This document shows positions 36,306 to 46,046 of a DNA stretch of 64,000 nt, piece after piece. The notes beneath the pieces are model-generated. The model saw only the letters and a program-made list of their open reading frames with translations. It was not told the origin of the DNA and ran no database searches. The stretch comes from Roseibacillus sp. (GTDB lineage: Bacteria > Verrucomicrobiota > Verrucomicrobiia > Verrucomicrobiales > Akkermansiaceae): assembly GCA_028821775.1 (NCBI GenBank), contig JAPKFB010000018.1, positions 1 to 64,000 of the forward strand. Direction: 5' to 3'. The translations under genes were made by a program, and so were the position numbers. Position 1 is the stretch's first letter, and every line of letters begins with the position of its first letter.

Positions 36306-36341
36306 AAAAAAGCCGGACCAGCATTGTGCAAGTCCGGCTTT
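36306..36341 (-). terminator. Intrinsic terminator of glnB
   Basis: On the minus strand AAAGCCGGAC, a 13-base loop, GTCCGGCTTT and more T. It starts 19 bp past the glnB stop. Confidence 0.88.
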
Positions 36342-36359
36342 GGAAAGTTGAGACGAGTT

Positions 36360-36734
<375 letters not shown>

Positions 36735-36792
36735 CTAGCAATTTCCATGCCAGATGGCGAGCGGAAGAACGATCCCCGCCGAATTTGTCGCA

Positions 36793-39700
36793 TTAAGGAG
36801 GTGAAATCAAGTCGCTGAGGACTCGGAGATAGCGCTGAGAGGCCCTTTGAATGGGAACGCGGAAGCCGTCGGCCAAAGTTTCCACGCCGGCCGGGCTCCA
36901 GTTTTTCAAGTCGGAGGAGGCCTCGGCGCGGAGGAAAACGTCGCCCGGAAGGGTTGAGAAGGGAACGGCGGCCCGTAGAAAATCTCCGTCCTGATGATAG
37001 GTTGGGATCGGTCGGGAGGACGCGGAGGTGGCATCGGTGTGCCAAGCGTATTCTTCGAGGTTGAGGGCGCCATCGAGATCAAAATCGTCGAGGGGGCCAC
37101 TTGCGGTGCCGAGACCGAAAATCTGGGCGGCCCATGTGCCGTAGGGCGGGTCGCTGATCGTGATGGCGGCTGGGGGCGCGCCCTCGAGGAGGAGGCCACC
37201 CGCTGGATCCAGCGAGAGGAGCAGGGTTTCGTCGCCTTCGATCGCGGAGTCGGTGACCGCGAGGACTTCGACCTGCACCGAAGTCTCTCCACTGTGCAGG
37301 GTGATGTTGTTCAGCCCGGTGGCATCTTGTCCGAGGGTGGCGGTTCCCGCATTGAGGAGTAGGATGGCGAGGTCGGAGAGCGGGGGGAGATTGGTGGAAA
37401 TGGTCAGGTGGGCGCGGTCAAGGGGAGCCCACTCGGAAGCGGTGTCGTCGTCGACCACAAGGTGCACGACGGGAGAAGTGTGGTCGCAGGAGGCGCTCGT
37501 CAGTTCGATGGTGTCGAGGAACCAGCCAACCTCCGCCGCGGAAGTGTCGTGACCGAAGCGCCAACGAAACTGAACGGAGGCCTCTCCCAGCGATGGGGGA
37601 AGATCGACCTCGGTGGTGATCCATCCCCCAGAGTGGCCGCTCCATCCTCGTCGATTAGGGAGGGGATTTTGATAGGCCGCACTCATGGTATGAGTGTAGG
37701 CGCCCTGGGTGAAGGTTGCCCCGGCAGCGAGAATGTCCTCCCAAGCTTCCCCGGCGATCGACATTTCGAGGACTCCTCCGTCGAAACCGACCATGGGATT
37801 GAAGAGGCTCGCTTCGGTGTCGAAATTGTGGCGGAAGCGAAGCGTCCCTCCCAAGGGGCCGAGGGTCGCCGCAGGGGCGGTCAGAGTCGAGGTGCCCAGA
37901 TATTCCACGTCTGCCGCGAAGATTGAGTAGGCGGGCGTGTCGAGTTCCTGGGTGGAGAGATTCCAGGCGCTTCCCGCCCCGGTGTTGCTGGTAGTCCATC
38001 CAACGGGAAGACTCAATCCACCGGTGAGGTCGAAGCGTTCCTTGAAGAGGGAGGTCACCGTTCCGAGGGTCATGCGGATCGGAATGGTTTTGGCGTATCC
38101 GCCATCGGCGGTGACGAAAAGTTGCAGGGGCATGGCGTCGCCGCAGTTGCCCTGAAGAGCGAAGACGAAGCTGCTGCTTTCGTGAGCGCCTGGGGCGAGC
38201 GTTCCGTAGGATTGCACCGGGGTAAAACCGGTGAATCCGGGCGGGCCGTTGAGGGTGGCCTGGACATTCATTACGTTGAGGGTGCCATTGTTGACGAGCT
38301 CGATCTCGAGTTGGATTGTCTCTCCCGGTTCGACCATTTTGTTTGCCGGGGAGTGAGACTCGGCGACGATGCTGTGATTTTGTAGCGCGATGGACACAGC
38401 CGGGGCGTTGATCGCCACTTCGAGTCGATAAAGTTGGGCGGAATCTGAGGAACCGCCCTTGACGCGGAGGTAGTAGTTTCCGCCAGCGGGGACTCCGAAG
38501 CTCAGGATCTCTTCGGGTTCGCCGGCGGGGTTGCCCGATGCGGAGGTGATCACGGATGAGTTTCTATTCAGGAGCTCCAGAGTGAGATCGTGATTGGAAC
38601 TGGAATCGAAGGGAGTTTCGTTTACGCAGGCACCGAGGGGTGATTGCGCCCCTTCCAGATAGAGGGCGCTGGTTGGAATCACCCGGGCGGTGAGCTGTGA
38701 TCTGGGGGGAAGAACGATGGAATAGTAGTCCACGTCTGAGTCGTCATCGATACTGAGCCACGCGAACTCGAAAGGAGACCCTATCGAAACGGGGAGCGAT
38801 TTCGCAGAGGGAATGGAATCGTTGTCGCGGGCAGAACCGTGTTGCTCGAAGGGATCTCCATACCACCGTTGCAGAGTGTAGATTTCGTCGAATTGCATGC
38901 CACGAAAGGCCGTGTTGATAAACGGCTCGAGGAGCTTGGTTTGATTGATGGGGCAGACGTGTTCCAAGCCGATGCCGTGGCCGTGTTCGTGAGCGATGGT
39001 GTTGGCGAGGAGAACCGAATTATTGCTGATGTTTTCGAACCAGTTGTCGTCGGTATCGATGATCATGTCACCATTGTCGGGAAAGTAGTTGTAGGCGATG
39101 GTGGAGCCATTGCCGTCGATCTTGTGCCCTCCCAGCCTGATGTCGCCGCGGTCTCCGAGTCGTCCGTGGTAGAGCGGGCTGATTTGCTGTCCATCATCGG
39201 TCTCCTCGTAGCTGTAGTGGATTCCGGTATGCGCACTGATGGCTGCGAAGAGATCCCGGAAGAGAGGGAACCACGGCTGATTTTCGGGAGGCCCGGTGTC
39301 GCCGCCGTAGATCTCTGCGAGGCGAGCGCGCAAATCGCTGGGATCCGAGCTGTCACCAATGGAAGGGTCGCTCGGAATGGGAGTGCCGTCGGGGACGATG
39401 CTCCAAGTCAAGGTGATGGGACGGCCCTGAACATTTTGCCCGGGTCCATTGGAGGCAGAATGACCCCAGCGTCGGAGAAACTGTCTGGCTTTGCGTGGTG
39501 CTTCCCCCGGGAGAACGCTTGTGCGCGCCGCTTCTTCGACGGCGTGGAAGGCAAAGAGCAGGTGGGGAGGCGTTTGCGGTGACCAGCAACGGGCAATTGG
39601 AGTGTCACTCTTCAGACGGTTCTCTGCGTAGCGGAGGAGGGTTTTTTGTTGCCCGGGCTCAAGGGCGAGGTAGTCGTCCGGATTGAGAAAGGGACGGAGC

Positions 39701-39897
39701 TCTTCCAAGAGGGCGCGGTCGGCCTTGCCGAGTTTGACGGTTGCAAGGAGGCGTTTCCAGCTCTCAGCGGTTTGGTCCGCCTGCTGGGCCGACTTCTCCG
39801 CATGGGTGTGCCCGTGATCATCCCCGAGCGCATGTGACTGGAAAAACCAGCCGATCACGGCGAGGGTGAGGCCAAGGGGAAGGGTGGCAGTGCGCAT
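36793..39897 (-). CDS. Large secreted matrixin-like zinc metalloprotease, multidomain
   Basis: A 1034-residue secreted protein. A signal peptide (LGLTLAVIGWFFQSHALG) is followed by a His-rich stretch and a helical prodomain (about 40-145). The catalytic domain has IAHEHGHGIGLEHVCP: the zinc site HExxHxxGxxH at residues 303-313, as in matrixins (M10). Next is a PPC-like beta domain with GVPAGGNYYLRVKGG (about 440-500), then a CARDB-like domain (PGETIQLEIELVNNGTLNVM). A long beta-sandwich region follows, then a Calx-beta-like repeat (VTDSAIEGDETLLLSLDPAG). A final segment, FDLDGALNLEEYAWHTD, resembles the calcium-loop tails of other verrucomicrobial surface proteins. It is probably degradative or adhesive. 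Confidence 0.88.
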   Translation of the reverse strand: MRTATLPLGLTLAVIGWFFQSHALGDDHGHTHAEKSAQQADQTAESWKRLLATVKLGKADRALLEELRPFLNPDDYLALEPGQQKTLLRYAENRLKSDTPIARCWSPQTPPHLLFAFHAVEEAARTSVLPGEAPRKARQFLRRWGHSASNGPGQNVQGRPITLTWSIVPDGTPIPSDPSIGDSSDPSDLRARLAEIYGGDTGPPENQPWFPLFRDLFAAISAHTGIHYSYEETDDGQQISPLYHGRLGDRGDIRLGGHKIDGNGSTIAYNYFPDNGDMIIDTDDNWFENISNNSVLLANTIAHEHGHGIGLEHVCPINQTKLLEPFINTAFRGMQFDEIYTLQRWYGDPFEQHGSARDNDSIPSAKSLPVSIGSPFEFAWLSIDDDSDVDYYSIVLPPRSQLTARVIPTSALYLEGAQSPLGACVNETPFDSSSNHDLTLELLNRNSSVITSASGNPAGEPEEILSFGVPAGGNYYLRVKGGSSDSAQLYRLEVAINAPAVSIALQNHSIVAESHSPANKMVEPGETIQLEIELVNNGTLNVMNVQATLNGPPGFTGFTPVQSYGTLAPGAHESSSFVFALQGNCGDAMPLQLFVTADGGYAKTIPIRMTLGTVTSLFKERFDLTGGLSLPVGWTTSNTGAGSAWNLSTQELDTPAYSIFAADVEYLGTSTLTAPAATLGPLGGTLRFRHNFDTEASLFNPMVGFDGGVLEMSIAGEAWEDILAAGATFTQGAYTHTMSAAYQNPLPNRRGWSGHSGGWITTEVDLPPSLGEASVQFRWRFGHDTSAAEVGWFLDTIELTSASCDHTSPVVHLVVDDDTASEWAPLDRAHLTISTNLPPLSDLAILLLNAGTATLGQDATGLNNITLHSGETSVQVEVLAVTDSAIEGDETLLLSLDPAGGLLLEGAPPAAITISDPPYGTWAAQIFGLGTASGPLDDFDLDGALNLEEYAWHTDATSASSRPIPTYHQDGDFLRAAVPFSTLPGDVFLRAEASSDLKNWSPAGVETLADGFRVPIQRASQRYLRVLSDLISPP

Positions 39898-39986
39898 CGC
39901 GAAGGAAACTTTATAGTGCGAAATGCAGGGTATTCAAGATCCCTGCGGACTGCAGGATTTAAGAGAGGCACTGGATCCGACGAGAT

Positions 39987-40649
39987 TTAGTGCTCACTGG
40001 TTACATCGGAGAGCGGGAGCTTGTTGAGGATTGGGACTTCACAGTCCGGGCTGGGGTAGCCCACGACGAGCAGGAGGAAGGGTTTTTCGGAGGCGGGACG
40101 GGCGAGAAGTTCGTTCAGAAAGGCCATCGGGCTGGGCGTGTGGGTGAGGGTGGCGAGACCGGCATGGTGAAGGGCGGCGATGAGGAATCCGGTCGCGATG
40201 CCCACCGACTCCTTCGGATAGTAGGTGATCGCTTCGGAGCCGTCGGGTCGGGGGAGTCTGTTCTTTTGAAACGCCGCAATGAGGAGGGGAGCATTTTCAA
40301 GAAAGGGCTTTTTTCTGTCAGTGCCGAACGGTTCGAGGGCTTCGAGCCATTCTCTCGGGGCGCGCTCCTCGTAGAATGCCTGTTCCTCTTTCTCCGCCGC
40401 TTCCCGCAGGCGGCGCTTGGTATCCGGATGGCGCACGAGGGCGAAATGCCAGGGTTGCAGGTTGGCCCCGCTCGGAGCGGTGTGGGCGGCGGCGAGACAA
40501 TGAGCGATGACACCTTCCGGAATGGCGCGGTCCGAGAAAGTGCGAATAGTGCGGCGGGTCTTGAGGTCGCCGGCAAATTCCACCGCACGCTGCTGCATCT
40601 CGGCGGGGCGGAATTCGGTGAAGGAGAGCGGTTCGAAGTCCATGGGCAT
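39987..40649 (-). CDS. Nitroreductase family flavoprotein
   Basis: A 220-residue FMN-dependent oxidoreductase of the nitroreductase superfamily. FMN-binding marks are LKTRRTIRTFSDRAIPEG near the N-terminus, AAHTAPSGANLQPWHFALV and, in the C-terminal half, SVGIATGFLIAALHHAGLAT and PFLLLVVGYPSPDCEVP. The sequence most resembles the subgroup near iodotyrosine deiodinase and BluB. The substrate is not predictable. No signal peptide. It is a stand-alone gene between two exported proteins. Confidence 0.9.
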   Translation of the reverse strand: MPMDFEPLSFTEFRPAEMQQRAVEFAGDLKTRRTIRTFSDRAIPEGVIAHCLAAAHTAPSGANLQPWHFALVRHPDTKRRLREAAEKEEQAFYEERAPREWLEALEPFGTDRKKPFLENAPLLIAAFQKNRLPRPDGSEAITYYPKESVGIATGFLIAALHHAGLATLTHTPSPMAFLNELLARPASEKPFLLLVVGYPSPDCEVPILNKLPLSDVTSEH

Positions 40650-40843
40650 GGAGAGAGCCTGAGGGACGCGGGAGCCTCTGGCAATCTGTCTAGGGTGGGT
40701 TCAAAATCCCGGGTGAGCTGCGGATTGGGAATAAATCTGGAAGAAGAAGTCAGGCGCGGCGAAGAGCTTGTCCGCTTCGAAGAACGAGAAGGGAATGAAG
40801 TCGAAATCCCAGGAGTCGTAAGAGTGCGAGCGAACGCGGAGCT

Positions 40844-41578
40844 CTATTCCGTAACCTTGATGAAGAGGCGCTGCGCTTCGTGGTCGACCAGGGCGTTGAG
40901 CTTGGTGAGCAGGGTGCTGCCGATCGCGCCGATGGTCTTGGCGGGGATGTTTTGGATCATTTTTCCAAGCTCGATGACCTCAAAGTCGTAGGATTTGAGC
41001 TCTACCGTGCCGACCCGGAAGGACTTTGCCGGACCCTTTTGTGATCTCGTGGAGCCACCTTTCCCGTCGTTGAAAGAAAACCCTCCCTGTCCAAGTTCCA
41101 TGCCAATCTCGGTGGCGATGGCAGCGTCCAGAGTGGACCACTGGTGGCCGGCATCGATGACGAAGAGCCCCTCCTTCCCGTCAATGGTGGCATTCACAAA
41201 GAGGCGATCATTGCTCGAAGTGAGCTTCAGGGTGGCATAGCCCATTTCCTCGAGGACGTCGTTGAGCGTGGCGGTCTTGAGATCGAGGATGGGGTTGGGT
41301 TCCCAAAAATCAAGGTAGCGAGCATCGGATTTGCTCAGAGTGTTCACATTGAAGGTAAATCTTTTACCCTCGGGAGTTTCCACCGTGTAGCGCCTATCGT
41401 CGATGCGGGCGAGAACCCGCGCCTTGATGGATTTCCCATTTTTGGAGCTAAAGACGCGGAAGTCCTTGGGCAGTGCTTTTTCTGCCTTCTCGTCGTCTTG
41501 GTCCGCCGCGAATAGGATGGGAGCGGAACAGCTCAGAAGGAGGGCAAGTGCGAGGGTGCACAGGGAGGAACTCTTCAT
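40844..41578 (-). CDS. Exported retropepsin-like protein with SHD1-type N-terminal domain
   Basis: A 244-residue protein with a signal peptide (SLCTLALALLLSCSAPILFA). Residues 38-92 (FRVFSSKNGKSIKARVLARI, then KRFTFNVNTLSKSD) match the SHD1/SLA1-homology-like beta domain frequent in Planctomycetes and Verrucomicrobia. The rest resembles bacterial single-lobe aspartyl proteases: RLFVNATIDGKEGLFVIDAG, later IPAKTIGAIGSTLLTKLNAL. In active retropepsins the catalytic triplet is D-T/S-G; here it is D-A-G, which may weaken or abolish catalysis. It ends at 40844 with no partner gene. The role could be peptide or ligand binding in the periplasm. Confidence 0.72.
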   Translation of the reverse strand: MKSSSLCTLALALLLSCSAPILFAADQDDEKAEKALPKDFRVFSSKNGKSIKARVLARIDDRRYTVETPEGKRFTFNVNTLSKSDARYLDFWEPNPILDLKTATLNDVLEEMGYATLKLTSSNDRLFVNATIDGKEGLFVIDAGHQWSTLDAAIATEIGMELGQGGFSFNDGKGGSTRSQKGPAKSFRVGTVELKSYDFEVIELGKMIQNIPAKTIGAIGSTLLTKLNALVDHEAQRLFIKVTE

Positions 41579-41829
41579 GGTAGAAAAGGTGAGGGAATTT
41601 GGCTGCGTGGCCAGCGAAATCGAGAGCTCTCAGGGCAGGGGTATTTATTTTTTAACGGGGCAGGCTGGAGGAACGGTCTTCCAGTGGGCGGTGGTTGGTT
41701 CCTTCGGGTCGATTCATGATCTTCAAGCTCTCCAAGGAATGTTCGGCTCGGATTTTTAAAATGAAATCTTCACGGATCGCCGCTTCGGAATTGCGGCGTG
41801 CAGGCGGGAGCCTATGCTGGACCGAAAGC

Positions 41830-44800
41830 ATGGCTGAGTCGTTTGTTCATCTGCATTTGCACACCGAGTACTCGACGCTGGACGGGGCGGTGAAGTGCAA
41901 GGACGTTGCCGCGCGCGCAGCGGAGTTGGGCATGCCGGCGCTGGCCATGACGGACCACGGAAATCTGTACGGCGCGATCGAGTTTTATGAAGCGGCGCGC
42001 AAACACGATGTGAAGCCGATTCTCGGGTGTGAGATTTATCTCGCGCCGGAATCGCTGGAACACAAGAAGGAGGTTCCGGGGAGGAAAAGGGCCACCCATC
42101 TCACCTTGCTGGCGGAGAACAATTCTGGCTGGAAGAATCTCGTGCAGCTGGTGTCGAAGGGGCACCTCGAAGGGGAATACTACGGCAAGCCACGGGTGGA
42201 CCGGAAGGAATTACGCGAGCACGCGGATGGGATCATCTGTCTCAGTGGGTGCATTGCGGGCCCCGTCAATGAGTGGCTGCTGCAGGGACAGGTCGACAAG
42301 GCGCGGGAAACGATGGAGGAACTGCGCGATATCTTCGGGAAGGAGAATCTTTACGTGGAGCTTCATGATCATGGCATGGAGTCGCAGTTGGAGGTGAAGC
42401 CGCAGCTCATTGCCCTGGCGCGGGAGCTTGATCTCAAACTGGTGGCCGCCAACGACGTGCACTTCCTCAACCGCGAGGACCACGATGCGCATGACGTGAT
42501 GATTTGCATCGGCACCGGGAAGCTGGTCTTCGATGAAAACCGGATGCGTTACCCGGCGGAGGTTTACTTCAAGAGTGCGGAGGAGATGCGGGAGCTTTTT
42601 GCGGACATTCCGGAAGCCTGCGACAACACGCTGGAGATTGCAGAGCGCTGCAACGTGGAACTCAGCCTGGATGCCACGAGTTCGGAAAAGTACCCGAACT
42701 TCGAAGCGCCGGGGGGCATGTGTCGGGAAGATTACATTCGCCGGCAGTGTTTCGAGGGCCTGGAGGAACGGTATGGGAAGGTGCGCGCAGAGACTGATCC
42801 CGAACTGGGCGAGCGGCTGGAGTACGAGATCAAGACCATCAACGATCTGGGTTTTGCCAGTTACTTCCTGATTACCGCGGACTTCATTAACTGGGCCAAG
42901 GAGCACGAGATTCCGGTGGGACCCGGAAGGGGATCCGCGGCCGGGTCGCTGGTGGCCTACACGCTGGGCATTACGGACATCTGCCCCATGCGCTTCGGTC
43001 TTCTTTTTGAGCGATTTCTCAACCCTGAGCGGGTGAGCCCGCCGGACGTCGACATCGACTTCTGCCAGACCCGGCGGCCGGAAGTGATTGATTATGTCCG
43101 CCAGAAATACGGGGAGCGTTGTGTGTCCCACATCATCACTTACGGCACTCTGGGAGCGAAAAGCGTGATTCGGGATGTTGCCCGCGTGATGGGAGTGAGC
43201 TACGGCGAGGCTGACCGCATTGCCAAGATGATTGAAGCCCGGCCAGGGGTGAAGTTGAAGGAGGAGTTTGAGGCCAAGGCGGAGTTGCGCGAAACGATTG
43301 AGCAGAGCAGCACCTATCGCGAGCTCTGGGACTATGCTACCAAGCTGGAAGGGCTGACCCGCAATGTGGGCGTGCATGCGGCGGGGGTGGTGATTGGGGA
43401 TCGGGCCCTCGACGAACATGTTCCGCTCACGCGAGGGAACGAAGGGGAAGTGGTGACCCAGTTTGACATGGGCGCGATCACCGAAGTTGGCCTGCTCAAG
43501 ATGGATTTCCTTGGGTTGAAAAACCTGACTGTGATCCAGGAGGCATCGCAATTCATTCGTGAGAAGGTCCCTGACTTTGAAATTCACAAGGTGGACCTCG
43601 AGGATGAGAAGACCTTCGTGTTGCTCAACGCCGGCGAAACGATGGGCATCTTCCAGTTGGAGTCCGGCGGGATGACGGAGACTTGCAGGCGCTATGGCAT
43701 TCGGCGCATCGACGACATCATTGACCTGTTGGCACTCTACCGACCGGGCGCGATGCAGTTCATTGACGAGATGATCGAGGTGAAGGAGGGCCGCAAGGCC
43801 GTCGCCTACGAGCATCCCTTGCTGGAACAGATTTGCAGCGATACCTATGGCGTGATGATTTACCAGGAGCAGGTGCAGAATGCGGCCAAGGTGCTCGCGG
43901 GATACACGCTCGGTGGGGCAGACATTCTTCGTCGTGCGATGGGGAAGAAGAAGCAGTCCGAGATGGACAAGCAGCGGGCAACCTTTGTGGAGGGCGCGAA
44001 GAGGGTGAACGACATCGACGCTCGGCTGGCGAACAGGATCTTCGACAAGATCGCCAGTTTCGCCGGGTATGGGTTCAACAAGTCGCACTCGGCGTGCTAC
44101 GGACACATTTCCTATTGGACTGCGTGGCTCAAGGCCAACTACCCGGTTGAGTTCATGGCGGCGCTGCTCTCGAATGAGATCAACAACACCGACAAGATCG
44201 GAGTCTTCGTTTCAGAGTGCCATCGCATGGAGATCGAGATCCTGCCGCCCGATGTGAACAGCTCGGAGCTCCGATTTGCACCCGAAAGGACCCGCAGTGG
44301 GCGCATGGCGATCCGTTATGGTCTGGCAGGGATCAAGAATGTGGGTGGGGCTGCGATGGCGAAGGCCATTGCCTCGCGCAAGGAGGTTGGACTTTTTGAG
44401 TCGCTTGACGAGTTTGCCAACCGGCTCGACTCCAAGGCGGTGAACAAGCGGATTCTGGAAAACCTCGTGCGCTCGGGTGCGATGGACTGGACCCGTGAGA
44501 CCCGGGCGGGAATGGTTGCGCGCCTAGAGCTGGTGTGTGCCTCGGCCAGTTCCTCGCAGCGGGACAAGGCGGCAGGACAGGAAGCGCTTTTCGATACGAT
44601 GGAGTTTGCGGCTTCGGACTCGAACAGGAGTGCTGCGCGGACAGAAGTCAAGGAGTGGCCCAAGGATGAAAGGTTGGAGCAGGAGAAGGAATTGTTAGGG
44701 TTTTATGTGACGGGTCATCCGCTTGACAAGTATCGCGAAGTGCTGGACTCGGATCGCTTTCAGAAGCTGGGTCTTCTGGAGGACCTCGATCTCAGTGACA

Positions 44801-45309
44801 AGCGGGCCAGGTTTTCGTTTGCAGGCATGATCCGGCAGATCGAGCATCGCAGCACGCGGGCGGGAAAGCCCTTTGGCATTCTCATGATCGAGGATTTCAC
44901 CGGGATCTCAGAAGTGCTCTGTTGGGCGGAGTCCTACACCCCGGCGCGTGATGCGGGAATCCTGGAAGCTGGGAAAGTCATCAGTCTGAAGGGAGCGATC
45001 TCGGTCGATGATCGGACCGAGAAACGCAAGATCATGGGAAGTGGGTTGAAGGAGCTGAAACTACCCAGCCAGGGGAATGGCCGGACTAACGGAAAAGGGC
45101 CGCTGGAGTTGTCGATCTGGGTGTCGCGGAGTGACCTCGAGGATCTGGAAGAAATTCAGAGCGTGCTCGGCGCGCATCCCGGCCCCACCGCAGTACACTT
45201 GCACCTCCAGAGCGGAACCGGGAAGCGGACTACGATCGAGTGCGGGGAGCAGTTTCGGGTGCGCAATTCCGAAGCGTTGGAAGCCGCGCTGGGACGTTGG
45301 ATGGATTGA
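41830..45309 (+). CDS. dnaE: DNA polymerase III subunit alpha
   Basis: The replicative polymerase subunit; 1159 residues from MAESFVHLHLHTEYSTLDGA, the same length as in E. coli. The PHP domain is at the N-terminus (FVHLHLHTEYS; LAMTDHGNLYGAIEFYEAA). The catalytic palm has GPGRGSAAGSLVAYTLGIT and SPPDVDIDFCQTRRPEVIDY with the catalytic Asp pair; the fingers and thumb have YQEQVQNAAKVLAGYTLGGA. The C-terminal half contains the HhH region, an OB fold (KRARFSFAGMIRQIEHRSTR) and the tau-binding end. Upstream in-frame ATGs at 41761 and earlier add non-family sequence. No exonuclease domain is fused. Monocistronic. Confidence 0.97.
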   Translation: MAESFVHLHLHTEYSTLDGAVKCKDVAARAAELGMPALAMTDHGNLYGAIEFYEAARKHDVKPILGCEIYLAPESLEHKKEVPGRKRATHLTLLAENNSGWKNLVQLVSKGHLEGEYYGKPRVDRKELREHADGIICLSGCIAGPVNEWLLQGQVDKARETMEELRDIFGKENLYVELHDHGMESQLEVKPQLIALARELDLKLVAANDVHFLNREDHDAHDVMICIGTGKLVFDENRMRYPAEVYFKSAEEMRELFADIPEACDNTLEIAERCNVELSLDATSSEKYPNFEAPGGMCREDYIRRQCFEGLEERYGKVRAETDPELGERLEYEIKTINDLGFASYFLITADFINWAKEHEIPVGPGRGSAAGSLVAYTLGITDICPMRFGLLFERFLNPERVSPPDVDIDFCQTRRPEVIDYVRQKYGERCVSHIITYGTLGAKSVIRDVARVMGVSYGEADRIAKMIEARPGVKLKEEFEAKAELRETIEQSSTYRELWDYATKLEGLTRNVGVHAAGVVIGDRALDEHVPLTRGNEGEVVTQFDMGAITEVGLLKMDFLGLKNLTVIQEASQFIREKVPDFEIHKVDLEDEKTFVLLNAGETMGIFQLESGGMTETCRRYGIRRIDDIIDLLALYRPGAMQFIDEMIEVKEGRKAVAYEHPLLEQICSDTYGVMIYQEQVQNAAKVLAGYTLGGADILRRAMGKKKQSEMDKQRATFVEGAKRVNDIDARLANRIFDKIASFAGYGFNKSHSACYGHISYWTAWLKANYPVEFMAALLSNEINNTDKIGVFVSECHRMEIEILPPDVNSSELRFAPERTRSGRMAIRYGLAGIKNVGGAAMAKAIASRKEVGLFESLDEFANRLDSKAVNKRILENLVRSGAMDWTRETRAGMVARLELVCASASSSQRDKAAGQEALFDTMEFAASDSNRSAARTEVKEWPKDERLEQEKELLGFYVTGHPLDKYREVLDSDRFQKLGLLEDLDLSDKRARFSFAGMIRQIEHRSTRAGKPFGILMIEDFTGISEVLCWAESYTPARDAGILEAGKVISLKGAISVDDRTEKRKIMGSGLKELKLPSQGNGRTNGKGPLELSIWVSRSDLEDLEEIQSVLGAHPGPTAVHLHLQSGTGKRTTIECGEQFRVRNSEALEAALGRWMD

Positions 45310-45495
45310 GCCTGCAAGGGGCAATGTTCATGGGCCCGACGAGGCGCGAAAAGAGGCAGAGCATGTGGATCGAGGCCGCGATTCAGTCAGGGCTTCGCTT
45401 GCTTGTCTGGGGTGCTGATCAAATCCGTGGAGGCGATGGGCGCTGCTACAAGTTCTGCATGAAGGGCAGGGTGTCCTCAAGAGGGCGCGAATCTA

Positions 45496-45513
45496 GTTCA
45501 AAAAAAATTGAAC
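45496..45513. promoter_or_regulatory. Candidate operator of the GbsR-type regulator (autoregulatory copy)
   Basis: GTTCAAAAAAAATTGAAC, an inverted repeat GTTCA-N8-TGAAC, 30 bp upstream of the regulator start. The same arms and spacing recur in front of the polysaccharide operon at 46628 and 46648. Its right arm, TTGAAC, could double as a -35 element. Confidence 0.65.
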
Positions 45514-45543
45514 CTGTCATGATTCTGTGCACAAGTTGGAGGC

Positions 45544-46044
45544 ATGCCGAATGGTGCGCCAAAATTGGAGGTTCTCACGGAGATCGAACAGGAGGTGGTC
45601 AATATGTGTGCCGATGCGGTGCGGGTGGCAGGTCTTCCCAAGTCCTTGGGCGAGATTTACGGGCTGCTCTTTATCTCACGGGATCCGCACTCTCTCGATG
45701 ATCTCGTGGGGCGGCTTCAGATCTCCAAGGGTTCGGTGAGTCAGGGATTGAAGGCGCTCCGCATGTTTGGTGCGATACGGGAAAGGGAGGGGGCCGATGC
45801 CCGGCGCACGTATTTTGAAGCGGATATCAAGCTCAAGAAGTTGGTTGGGGGCTTTATCCGCGAGCAGCTGCGGCCGCATCTCAAGAGTGGGAATGAGCGG
45901 GTGAAGGAGCTCGAGAAGGTGGTCATGGAGGAGGAGGATCCCGACCAGAGAGTCTTCTACGAACAGCGTGTGAAGAAGCTCGAGCGTTGGTTGAAGCAGG
46001 GAAAATTGATTTTGCCCCTGATGCAGCGGGTATTGGGAGAATAG
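45544..46044 (+). CDS. GbsR/MarR-type transcriptional regulator
   Basis: A 166-residue DNA-binding protein. N-terminal helices (EIEQEVVNMCADAVRVAGLP) lead to a winged helix with SLGEIYGLLFISRDPHSLDD and the recognition helix in VGRLQISKGSVSQGLKALRM, the pattern of the GbsR branch of the MarR family. A wing (GAIREREGADARRTYFEADI) and a long charged C-terminal coil, which probably dimerises, follow. It is encoded 2 bp upstream of an RfaH-like antiterminator, ahead of a polysaccharide operon. A shared inverted repeat stands at its own promoter and at that of the operon, so it is inferred to control both. The ligand is unknown. Homologs in this position are frequent in verrucomicrobial polysaccharide loci. 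Confidence 0.85.
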   Translation: MPNGAPKLEVLTEIEQEVVNMCADAVRVAGLPKSLGEIYGLLFISRDPHSLDDLVGRLQISKGSVSQGLKALRMFGAIREREGADARRTYFEADIKLKKLVGGFIREQLRPHLKSGNERVKELEKVVMEEEDPDQRVFYEQRVKKLERWLKQGKLILPLMQRVLGE

Positions 46045-46046
46045 GG

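Noticed and set aside
42211-44106. 631-codon open frame antisense to dnaE
   Set aside because: Shadow of the DnaE catalytic region; no domain or signal on this strand.
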